Shown here: positions 1-7,551 of the stretch, piece after piece
Position numbering within the stretch: position 1 is the stretch's first letter
How the letters are laid out: every line of letters begins with the position of its first letter
Source of the DNA: a bacterium
Lineage (GTDB): Bacteria; JAJVIF01
Assembly: GCA_022072165.1 (NCBI GenBank)
Contig: JAJVIF010000004.1
Location: 143,667 to 207,666, forward strand
Reading direction: 5' to 3'
DNA: 64,000 nt
Translations under genes and position numbers: made by a program
Notes under the pieces: generated by a model
What the model saw: only the letters and a program-made list of their open reading frames with translations
Told to the model about the DNA's origin: nothing
The model's database searches: none

Positions 1-13
1 ACCCACCCGGCTG

Positions 14-3000
14 GTGCCCTGGACGATGCTGGTCGTCCTGGGTCTTCTGGGCTGCAATGGTCAGCGCAGCCCCCTCTCGCTTAGCTCCGGTCCCTCCGGC
101 GACTACCTCCTGGGCGTTGGCGGCCAATATGACCGCGCTCCGGTGGTGGCACAGGGGGATGACACCTACATTCTGCCGATGCAGCATGTCCAGCTCCGCC
201 TGAACGAGGATCTCAGCGGCGAGCTCCTCTTTCCTCACAGCGCGAATGCTTTTGGGCAGTTGCTGACCGCTGACATTGATCAGCTGGTTCCGCAGCGGAA
301 CATCCGGCTGCAGAGTGTCACCCGATCCCCCGCGGGCAACTTCGTGGTAGACCTCGAAGTCGAACATCCCTTCCCGGCTCCGGACTTGAGCGGTGTGGTC
401 TCCCCCACGAACCGGGCGGACCTCCATGCCAATCACCTGCGGGCGATTTTCTTCCTCGATGGCAATGAAGGCTTCACGGTCAGCGGCAATCCGGTCACCG
501 TCAATCCGGGGCTGTTGGTGAATGCCGATGGCTACACCGACCAGGTGCCGCCACCAACCGGCGCGTCACTGAATGCCACTGCCTTCCCCTATGTGGTCTT
601 TGGGACTGAAGACTCCCGTCAGCTGACCAACGGCAACTTCCACATTACGGATGCCGGCGGTCTGGGCTGGAATCATGTTCCCACCGGCGAAACCAGGAAC
701 CGACTGGAAGAGCCCCTCGGTTTCAATGTCTTTCGACAGGGGGGGCTCTCGCGGGGAACCTTCGAATTCAAAATCCCCAACGGCGGCGGCGCTTCGCTGG
801 ACTTCCTGCTGGTGGTGAACTACTCCCCGGCTGCCCGAAGCAAAAGCCAGCGGCTGACCCCCGAGTACTTCCTGCCGGCGAATGCGCCGCAGGAAGCCTG
901 GCGGGTCCTGGTGAACCGGACCGCCGGCCAGCTGGAAGCGGGTCCCTCTCCGGGATCGCCTCAGTTCGCAAACTCTGCAACCTATCAAATCGAGGTCTAT
1001 GACTGGCAGCATGGACACAGCGGTGACGTGGTGTCCGACTTCCCCCGCAGTACGTTCCGGGTAGGGCTGGCAGCGGCCAGCGACATTCAGTCGGTCCGGG
1101 TCGTTGCGCCGGGCTTTATCGGCGGCACCCTGAGCCTGCCGGTACCGCCCATCCTGCCGGAAGATGCTCCGATGTATGGCTCACCGCAGGTGTTTGAGTT
1201 TTCGCTGAACAACGCTACATCGGAACTACCTGTCGGAACGTATTACGGCCTGGTGGAAGTCACCGACAGCCGGACCCCGGATGTCGACCTGTCGACCCTG
1301 GGCGACAGCAAGAGTGTTTTCGGGGTGGATGCCTCTACGCTGGAGTTCCGGACGCTGCCGGCCTTCCGGACCTGGCAGGTCTTCCCTCTGGAAGTGGTGG
1401 AGGGCAACGTTGCTCCCGTGGCGGCTGCTGTCGCGACCTCGAGCACCAGCATCCTGCAGGGACAGACTGTGAGCTTTGAATCGCAGTCCACGGATGACAA
1501 CGGCGATGCCCTGACCTACGAATGGGACTTTGATGGCGATGGACAGTTTAACCATCCGGTCAAAGACGCCTACACCGGTGCGCCGGATGCCCCGACTGCG
1601 ACGTTTCTTGCGGCAGGCAGCTTCAGTGTCAATCTGCGCGTGAGTGATGGCCGGGGGGGGACCGATACCCTGAACGCGGCGGGTGTCAGCCCGTTCATCC
1701 GGATTCCGGTGACGGTTGGTGCGCAGAACATTCCACCAGTCGCCTGCTTCAGTATCGTCACACCGACGGACTATCTGACGCCGGGGGCGATTGTGACCTT
1801 TGATGCGTCCTGCAGCTTCGACACGTCGGTGCCGCTGATCTATGAGTGGGATTTCGACAACGACGGAGTGTTTGGCGATGCCTGGCACGCCTCCAGCCCA
1901 GCGCCTCCGGTGACGGTCAGCTATCAGTGTGTGGCGGCTGACAAGTACTCCGTCTCTGTGCGAGTGCGGGAGGCGAGCACCCCTGAGCTGTACTCGAACG
2001 ACGCACCGTATCAGGACTTTGTCGTTCGTGGACCGGGCGCGATTCTCACGAACCCGACCGGCGGCAGCCCCCGTTACTTTGGAAAAACCCTGGCGATGGG
2101 GGATCTCAACAACGATGGTCTGGATGATCTCGTGGTCGCCGCGACTGGCTTTCACAATGTCCCGACCGAAGAGCAGCCGGGGCGGGTCTATGTCTATCTC
2201 AACACGGGTGGTGATCCGCCTTATTCCAGCACACCCACCACCATCATCACGGCCGCGCATGGTGGCGGCCAGGGGGCCTATGGCGTGACCGTCGCCATCG
2301 GCGATGTCAACAACGATGGGTATGGCGACATCGCGGTGGGGCAGTACCAGGCGCTCTCGTTCCAGGGCTATGCGGAAGTCATCGTGAATCAGGGCGCTGC
2401 TGCCGCACCGTTCTACTTCCGGACCGCCGCAACCGCCGGGCGTCCAATTCAGGTGATCCCCGTCATCAATCCGACGCCGGAGTCCGGATCAGAGAGCTTC
2501 GGCAACATCGTGGACTTCATCGATGTCGATGGTGACGGGTTCGACGATCTCGCTGTCGGAGCCTACGCCGCCGCCCGTCCGGGAGGCCACTGGCAGGCGG
2601 GCGAGTGCTATCTCTTCCATTCCGATGGAGTCACTCTCACCAAAGTGGCGGTGCTGCAGAAGTTCCCCGCCCTGACTGCGGACTATCTGGGGACCGGCAT
2701 CGTGGCCGGCGACTTCGATGGCGATGGCGACCTGGATATTGTCGGTGGCGCACCGGGGACCAAGGTCTCAGGTGTCACTGGCGCAGGCGTAATCGCCTAC
2801 TGGGAAAACAAGATGGGCGAAGTCGGGATCACCGCGCCGTACTACTTCGGTGGCGACGCTACCAACAACAACGTCATTCAACGCTACCTGGCCACCGCGC
2901 CGGCTATTGTCGGCGATGGCGCCTTTGGCCAGGTGCTGAAAGCGGCGGACCTCAACAACGATGGCTACTGGGAACTGCTGGTCGGATCACCCGGGTACTA

Positions 3001-3448
3001 CACCGGGAATGACCAGGTGAAGAGTGGACGGGTCTTCATTTACCCGGGGAACGCGAACTTCTCCAATATCTTCCCGGCCCCAATCCAACAACTGCGGAGT
3101 TCCGCACCAAAGTTCCGGGCCTTCTTCGGCAGCTCGATCGCCCTGGGGGATGTCACCGGCGATGGGGTACTGGACCTCGCGGTTGGATCTCCCTTCCGTG
3201 ACGAGAGCTCGACCGTGCTCGAGACTGGTTTTGTCGAACTCTTCCGTGGGCTCGGGTCCACCTTCACCACGACCGCCACTATCGTGACCCCACCGAATCA
3301 GAGCCATCGCGGCGAGTCAGGATTCGCGGTGGCGATCGGCGATGCCTTCGTGGGGCAGAACTTTAAGGAAGTGGTCTATGGCGCGCCGCGTCAGACCACC
3401 TATCCCACCGGACCCGGACGGGTCCACATCAGTCGCGGACCCTACTAA
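14..3448 (+). CDS. Giant lipoprotein: novel N-terminal region, PKD domains, FG-GAP propeller
   Basis: A predicted surface lipoprotein of about 1144 residues. The visible start is GTG, and the hydrophobic stretch ends in a lipobox LLGC only 14 residues in, with no positive n-region, so the true start may lie before the window. Residues ~40-460 match no family I know but resemble the start of the protein at 37002-40454 (NADGYT, YFLP, E-V-x-DWQ, TWQV). Two PKD-type domains follow at ~465-560 and ~573-675 (EWDFDGDG, EWDFDNDG). From ~690 to the end there are about seven FG-GAP repeats with calcium-loop motifs such as DLNNDGLDD, DVDGDGFDD and DFDGDGDLD, enough for one seven-bladed propeller. Extracellular binding or adhesion is inferred; no catalytic motif is seen. 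Confidence 0.85.
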   Translation: MPWTMLVVLGLLGCNGQRSPLSLSSGPSGDYLLGVGGQYDRAPVVAQGDDTYILPMQHVQLRLNEDLSGELLFPHSANAFGQLLTADIDQLVPQRNIRLQSVTRSPAGNFVVDLEVEHPFPAPDLSGVVSPTNRADLHANHLRAIFFLDGNEGFTVSGNPVTVNPGLLVNADGYTDQVPPPTGASLNATAFPYVVFGTEDSRQLTNGNFHITDAGGLGWNHVPTGETRNRLEEPLGFNVFRQGGLSRGTFEFKIPNGGGASLDFLLVVNYSPAARSKSQRLTPEYFLPANAPQEAWRVLVNRTAGQLEAGPSPGSPQFANSATYQIEVYDWQHGHSGDVVSDFPRSTFRVGLAAASDIQSVRVVAPGFIGGTLSLPVPPILPEDAPMYGSPQVFEFSLNNATSELPVGTYYGLVEVTDSRTPDVDLSTLGDSKSVFGVDASTLEFRTLPAFRTWQVFPLEVVEGNVAPVAAAVATSSTSILQGQTVSFESQSTDDNGDALTYEWDFDGDGQFNHPVKDAYTGAPDAPTATFLAAGSFSVNLRVSDGRGGTDTLNAAGVSPFIRIPVTVGAQNIPPVACFSIVTPTDYLTPGAIVTFDASCSFDTSVPLIYEWDFDNDGVFGDAWHASSPAPPVTVSYQCVAADKYSVSVRVREASTPELYSNDAPYQDFVVRGPGAILTNPTGGSPRYFGKTLAMGDLNNDGLDDLVVAATGFHNVPTEEQPGRVYVYLNTGGDPPYSSTPTTIITAAHGGGQGAYGVTVAIGDVNNDGYGDIAVGQYQALSFQGYAEVIVNQGAAAAPFYFRTAATAGRPIQVIPVINPTPESGSESFGNIVDFIDVDGDGFDDLAVGAYAAARPGGHWQAGECYLFHSDGVTLTKVAVLQKFPALTADYLGTGIVAGDFDGDGDLDIVGGAPGTKVSGVTGAGVIAYWENKMGEVGITAPYYFGGDATNNNVIQRYLATAPAIVGDGAFGQVLKAADLNNDGYWELLVGSPGYYTGNDQVKSGRVFIYPGNANFSNIFPAPIQQLRSSAPKFRAFFGSSIALGDVTGDGVLDLAVGSPFRDESSTVLETGFVELFRGLGSTFTTTATIVTPPNQSHRGESGFAVAIGDAFVGQNFKEVVYGAPRQTTYPTGPGRVHISRGPY

Positions 3449-3488
3449 CCCCAGGGCCCGGACTGCAGGACAACCTGCCTGCTTTCGC

Positions 3489-3516
3489 ATCAGCCCCGGC
3501 CAGCACCGGGGCTGAT
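3489..3516. terminator. Hairpin between convergent genes
   Basis: A perfect 11-bp stem (ATCAGCCCCGG / CCGGGGCTGAT) with the six-base loop CCAGCA lies between the convergent lipoprotein and FMN-reductase genes. CTGTTC follows on the plus strand, so the T tract is weak. It is well placed as a bidirectional terminator. Confidence 0.55.
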
Positions 3517-3559
3517 CTGTTCAGTTGAGGATGCGAGAGCAAGCGCACCCCGAGGTCCG

Positions 3560-4162
3560 TTAACTCTGACGTCGGCGACGCTGATGGAAGCTGGCGAAGC
3601 CCGGCGCAGGGGACGCATCGAGGTCGGTCTCGAACTGGTGGCTCAACAGCTGGCTGTAGACCGCGACATCCCGCCCCAGCCGCGTGAGCCGCTCCAGGAT
3701 CTTCGGGTCCTCTGGCGGACCATCGGGGCGGAACTTCGCCGCTTCCACGCCGACGTGATACGGCAGGGTCCAGCCGTGGCAAAACTGCACCGTGGCGCGC
3801 ATATGGGTAAAGCAGGAGGTGCCGGGTCCGCCTCCGGTGGCACCCACCAGGGCGAAGCACTTCCCGGCGAACTCGTGGTAGTAGTGATCGAACCAGTTTT
3901 TGGTTGCGCCGGTCATGGAGCCGTGATACTCCGGACTCCCCACGACAAAGCCCTCCGCCCACAGGATGTCCGCGCGGACCGCCCGGATAGCGTCATGGCC
4001 CGAGTAGTCCTCGTGATCCGCATAGAGGGGGAGGGGGGTGACGCGCAGGTCAAGGAGGCGCGTCTCCGCGCCGGCCGCCTGCGCCGCAGCGAGGACGTAG
4101 TGCACCAGATGGGCGGTATGCGACTTGTCGCGCAGGCTGCCGATGACACCAAGAATGCGCAT
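3560..4162 (-). CDS. NADPH-dependent FMN reductase family protein
   Basis: A 200-residue flavodoxin-fold protein of the NADPH-dependent FMN reductase family (PF03358). It starts MRILGVIGSLR, the phosphate-binding loop at the first strand. The family motif GSPEYHGSMTGATKNWFDH lies near residues 95-113, followed by a glycine-rich ALVGATGGG loop. Members reduce FMN, quinones, azo compounds or metals with NAD(P)H in the cytoplasm; the substrate here cannot be read. A GAGAGGA ribosome-binding site lies about 11 bases before the ATG. The gene stands alone and is convergent with the upstream lipoprotein. The C-terminus is Arg- and Gln-rich (FHQRRRRQS). Confidence 0.85.
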   Translation of the reverse strand: MRILGVIGSLRDKSHTAHLVHYVLAAAQAAGAETRLLDLRVTPLPLYADHEDYSGHDAIRAVRADILWAEGFVVGSPEYHGSMTGATKNWFDHYYHEFAGKCFALVGATGGGPGTSCFTHMRATVQFCHGWTLPYHVGVEAAKFRPDGPPEDPKILERLTRLGRDVAVYSQLLSHQFETDLDASPAPGFASFHQRRRRQS

Positions 4163-4216
4163 GTGGGGGTGGTCCTCTCGTGCCTCACGGGATGCGCAGA
4201 GGATACCCGGTGCAGG

Positions 4217-4399
4217 CTACCAGGACCCGTCGGCGGTGGCGAGCCAGAGGGGGCTATCGGGAGCGGCGGACGCGAAGTCGGCGTCGCGCGCATAGAGGAC
4301 GAAGCAGTCCAGGCCCTGCGTCGCGATGGAAGCATAGAGCCCATCGCGAGCCTGGAAATCGCCGCCCAGTTGCGTTTCATCTGCGAGTCGCTGGGTCGG
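4217..4399 (-). pseudogene. Decayed 3' end of a secreted-protein gene
   Basis: Downstream of, and in the same frame as, the lipoprotein ending at 4457 there is an open stretch after an in-frame TGA (4400-4402). It reads like real protein: LADETQLGGDFQARDGLYAS, then LDCFVLYARDADFASAAPDS and PLWLATADGSW, ending in TAG at 4217. It has no start codon or ribosome-binding site. The likeliest reading is the tail of a neighbouring surface-protein gene, or of this gene, cut off by nonsense mutation or deletion. It could instead be chance reading. Confidence 0.35.
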
Positions 4400-4456
4400 T
4401 CATCCTGCTGGTCCCGGCATGCCGGGTTCCAAAGCCCGAGCGAGCCCGATACGCCC

Positions 4457-5857
4457 CTAGTCCTGCACGAGCAGAATGAGCCGATCGCCCCAGACATCGA
4501 GTACGGAGCGGACCAGCGGTCGCAGCAGCGCGTGGTGGGGAAAGGGAGCCAACTGCGGGACTTGCTGGAATGTCCAGGGCGCATTGACACCGGTGGGATC
4601 GCCAGTCATGGCTAAGCCGAGGCCTCGGGAGGGGTCTGGCACTTCGTCCGGCCCTCCGGGGGAGTAGGCCAGGATAAGACGGTCCTGATGCGTCACGAGT
4701 CCAGCAGGCACTCCGGTTTGAGATGGGCCCGTGCCGATCGGCTGCAGACGCCAGGCATTCGCGCGGACTGCGGCTTCGCTCGCCCCGTAGTAACAATCGA
4801 GCAGGGCGGAACCATCGGTCTGGATGTACGTGAATCCACCATCCGGAAGCGAGACCGCGTGGGCGGCAAAAGCATCGTCGTCCCAGGCGGCGATGGTTCC
4901 AAACGTGACGCGCTTTGCCGATCCGGTCCCGAAGCCATCGATGAGATCGGGCAGGCGGAGGACATCCCAATCGTCGTTGGAGTCCGGCAAGGGGGTATTC
5001 GCAATGGCGACGTAGTTGGTGTAGAAGGAGGCCAGGGTGATCTGATTCTCGCGCAGGATCGAGGTGCCCATCAACACGGGCTTATCTCCGGCGAAAGTGA
5101 GGACAGCCGGACATATCCCGTCGCCAGAGCCAGTCACATCGGCAGGAGTGAGAGTCTCGCTGGAACTCCAGTCATCTAATGAACCAGGCAACGGACTGGC
5201 TGAGCAAGCAAGAAACTCCCTGTCAAATCGTGCATGGCCGCGCAGATAAACGCGCCCCATATGTTCACGCAGTTCTGCTGTTCGAAGTTTACCGAGAGAT
5301 GGAAAGCTTCTTCCCGACAGCGAATCGCTGTAACTTATCCAGCCTGTGGATTCCGAAGCATCACGAGCTCGCACAAAAAATGTAGCTGCGTTGGACTCAT
5401 CCCGTGGCGTGTAGTACACGATGATTGCTGTCGAAGTAACCAGCAGTGCGGGTTCAAGCATCGAGCCTGTCACGCCGATCTCCATTTGTTCCCAAATAGG
5501 AGTCACCGGGGCAGTGGCGATCTCAACATCCAAATTCATACTCCCGGATGTCCCCAGAGTGTTTTCCGCGCGGACCGTTACTTGCCCTGTTCCGGCAGCG
5601 CCGAGAAGCACTCTGGGAGTATTCGAGGTTTCGGAGCTAGCGCCAATTTGCGAAAAGTCCCAAACCCAGGTGGTTGGATTGTTTGTCGCCTTGGCTCGGA
5701 ATCGCACCCAACCTCCTGCACTTCCTACCACGCCGGTTGGCTTGACTTCCGTGATCATCGGTACGTCTGGCGGAGGAGTGGTCTGACCACTTCCGCTGCA
5801 GGCGGACAGGCCACAGAGAACAAGCGCGAATCCCAGGACTGTGAGCTTCCAATTCAT
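4457..5857 (-). CDS. Lipoprotein with N-terminal PKD-like domain
   Basis: A 466-residue exported lipoprotein. Its signal peptide is MNWKLTVLGFALVLCGLSAC with lipobox LSAC. Residues ~32-112 form a PKD-like domain (VKPTGVVGSAGG, PTTWVWDF, V-R-A-E-N) very close to domains in the lipoprotein at 51919-52542. The rest looks like repeated short beta units (for example LDVWGDRLILLVQD at the end), perhaps a propeller, but I recognise no family. Its ATG overlaps the stop of the upstream gene (ATGA), so it is the last gene of a three-gene operon. GC is clearly lower here (some 60-base lines are about 47-55 %), suggesting transfer or relaxed selection. Confidence 0.75.
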   Translation of the reverse strand: MNWKLTVLGFALVLCGLSACSGSGQTTPPPDVPMITEVKPTGVVGSAGGWVRFRAKATNNPTTWVWDFSQIGASSETSNTPRVLLGAAGTGQVTVRAENTLGTSGSMNLDVEIATAPVTPIWEQMEIGVTGSMLEPALLVTSTAIIVYYTPRDESNAATFFVRARDASESTGWISYSDSLSGRSFPSLGKLRTAELREHMGRVYLRGHARFDREFLACSASPLPGSLDDWSSSETLTPADVTGSGDGICPAVLTFAGDKPVLMGTSILRENQITLASFYTNYVAIANTPLPDSNDDWDVLRLPDLIDGFGTGSAKRVTFGTIAAWDDDAFAAHAVSLPDGGFTYIQTDGSALLDCYYGASEAAVRANAWRLQPIGTGPSQTGVPAGLVTHQDRLILAYSPGGPDEVPDPSRGLGLAMTGDPTGVNAPWTFQQVPQLAPFPHHALLRPLVRSVLDVWGDRLILLVQD

Positions 5858-6252
5858 GCCAGCACCTCACGCTCGTAGATGCGGACTTCATTTGCCAGGA
5901 GGGGCAGGATGAGGCCAGTGGTGTTTTCCGACATGGTAAACCGGTAAGGCGTGTCGCCGGATGCCACGGTCCCTTGTGGTTGCGGCAAGACGATGTTCTG
6001 CAGGCTAGCGACCGCTGCCCCGTAGTGATACATTTGCCAACCCTCCCCATCGGGATTCAGAGCAGCTACTTCCGAGAAGTTCAGACCGATCCGGCGAGTT
6101 CGCCAACTCGGATTCGCCATGAACAGCACTTGTTTCCCGGCTGGCCGGGTGGGTTTTGTTAAAGCAGTCCGCCGCTCAACGAGGAGTGCCAGCAGCGGCA
6201 ATTCAACCCGCCCTTCAGGCTCAGCCGGTGATTGTGCACTCAACTTGACCAA
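5854..6252 (-). CDS. Hypothetical protein, middle gene of surface-protein operon
   Basis: A 132-residue protein of unknown function. It has no signal peptide or membrane segment. It contains a hydrophobic patch near the start (RVELPLLALLVERR) and otherwise looks like mixed beta sequence. It overlaps the upstream gene by 13 bases and the downstream lipoprotein by 4, so translation is probably coupled. Lacking an export signal between two export-type proteins is odd. It may be part of a larger protein split by frameshift rather than an independent gene. Confidence 0.5.
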   Translation of the reverse strand: MVKLSAQSPAEPEGRVELPLLALLVERRTALTKPTRPAGKQVLFMANPSWRTRRIGLNFSEVAALNPDGEGWQMYHYGAAVASLQNIVLPQPQGTVASGDTPYRFTMSENTTGLILPLLANEVRIYEREVLA

Positions 6253-7247
6253 CTCCCGGGCGTTTCCTCGCCGGGTCGAATCCAGCTCGGATAGGGATTT
6301 ATCCGCTGCCGTTGGATCACCAGGCGTAAGTTCTGCGTCACGATGTCAGCTCCGGAACCAACCTTTACGGAGCAGCGTTCCACTGTAGTATGGCCTGAAG
6401 CATTGTTCAGGTCGCCGGTATAGGGAGGAAAACTGAGCTTAGCCGTTTCATTAGAACTGCGATCTGACATGAATGCTCTGTCATCGATCGTCCAGTCAGA
6501 TTCGTGAAACGCTAGCTCTTCGTGCGGCACACTAAAGGTACTGATGACTTCCTCTGATGCGTGGACGGCACAATAGCCGAGAAAACCATCCTGCCCCACA
6601 GCCCCAAACACTGAACCAGCAGGCGTCCACTCCAGTGTCACATCAGATTGCGGATCATCATCGGACTTTTCCAGGGCGATCCCGCGGACGACACCTTCAG
6701 TGGTTCGAGAATAGTGGCCCGTGATGACCGGGGCGACGGGTCCGGCGGTCTCCAGGGCATCGAAGTGAAACTGGTATTCCCGCCCTGCGCCCCACCAGTT
6801 CCCTGCGCGAACTTTCACGATGGCTCTGCCAGCAAAAGGAAAGCGAACCTTCGGCTCAAATGTGGCTCCGAAAGCTACCGTGCCTCCCGCGTCTGTGACT
6901 TCGACACCATTAATGAAGAACTGCCAGGACCATTCGGTCGGGCGATTGGTGCTGACCACCCGAAAAGCACACTCTTCGCTCATAACGACTTTCCCGGCCA
7001 GAAGACCTACGATTTCCGGGGCCTCCTGGGGCAGGCGGCGAGGGATGTCTGGCTCGTCGAAAATAAAGAACCCAGCGATAAAAGGTGTGATGGCAAGATC
7101 GGTGAGACAGATGTTCACAAACTTGTCAATGTGCTTGAAGCTGGTCACGGCATTGCGCTGCTGAAGCGGAAAGGCATCAGCAGCGACATTCAGATAATCG
7201 CCCGTGTCGGAATCATTTGCAGTAGCCCGATCAAACATCATCAGCAA
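6240..7247 (-). CDS. Hypothetical PKD-like protein, possibly 5'-truncated
   Basis: A 335-residue protein of unknown function. It contains one recognisable PKD-like signature (NRPTEWSWQFFINGVEV, residues ~105-121), the same W-x-W-x-F pattern as its operon partner. The best start is TTG at 7247, with ATGs two and three codons later. An in-frame TAG lies eight codons upstream (7269-7271). No ribosome-binding site or signal peptide is visible, although the partners look exported, so the original 5' end may have been lost. GC is low (line 6421 is about 45 %). Confidence 0.55.
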   Translation of the reverse strand: MLMMFDRATANDSDTGDYLNVAADAFPLQQRNAVTSFKHIDKFVNICLTDLAITPFIAGFFIFDEPDIPRRLPQEAPEIVGLLAGKVVMSEECAFRVVSTNRPTEWSWQFFINGVEVTDAGGTVAFGATFEPKVRFPFAGRAIVKVRAGNWWGAGREYQFHFDALETAGPVAPVITGHYSRTTEGVVRGIALEKSDDDPQSDVTLEWTPAGSVFGAVGQDGFLGYCAVHASEEVISTFSVPHEELAFHESDWTIDDRAFMSDRSSNETAKLSFPPYTGDLNNASGHTTVERCSVKVGSGADIVTQNLRLVIQRQRINPYPSWIRPGEETPGSWSS

Positions 7248-7551
7248 CGGTCGGCCAGCCAGCCAACGCTAACTGAGTGCTGCCCCGGCGTTCAACCCGT
7301 CCGTCAGATACCCGGCTGCCCCCCCCCGCTTTGACCGGAGCGCGACGGATCATCTCCACCGCTACCCACCACGTCCTCCACGTCGCTCGTTGTCGACGTC
7401 ACTTCAAACGTTCCCGATGTCGAACTCACGTTCCCGCTGGTGCTCTCAGGGGCCATAACTGCCCACCGTCCTTCTCGCTTCTGACCACGCCGAACTTAAT
7501 ACCATTCATACCACGCTGTCGTTCAAGCAACAAGCCTCCATGTCCGCCCCC
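7248..7551. other. Gene-poor stretch with a G9 tract and a tiny ORF
   Basis: This lies between the exonuclease gene and the surface-protein operon. A minus-strand ORF at 7304-7456 would encode 50 Ser/Thr/Gly-rich residues (MAPESTSGNVSSTSG...), but it has no clear ribosome-binding site. It contains a run of nine G (minus strand, about 7319-7327). The ORF is a weak candidate only. No promoter was identified. Confidence 0.25.

Noticed and set aside
1226-2260. 344-codon minus-strand ORF inside the first lipoprotein
   Set aside because: Arg/His-rich shadow of the PKD and FG-GAP coding sequence.
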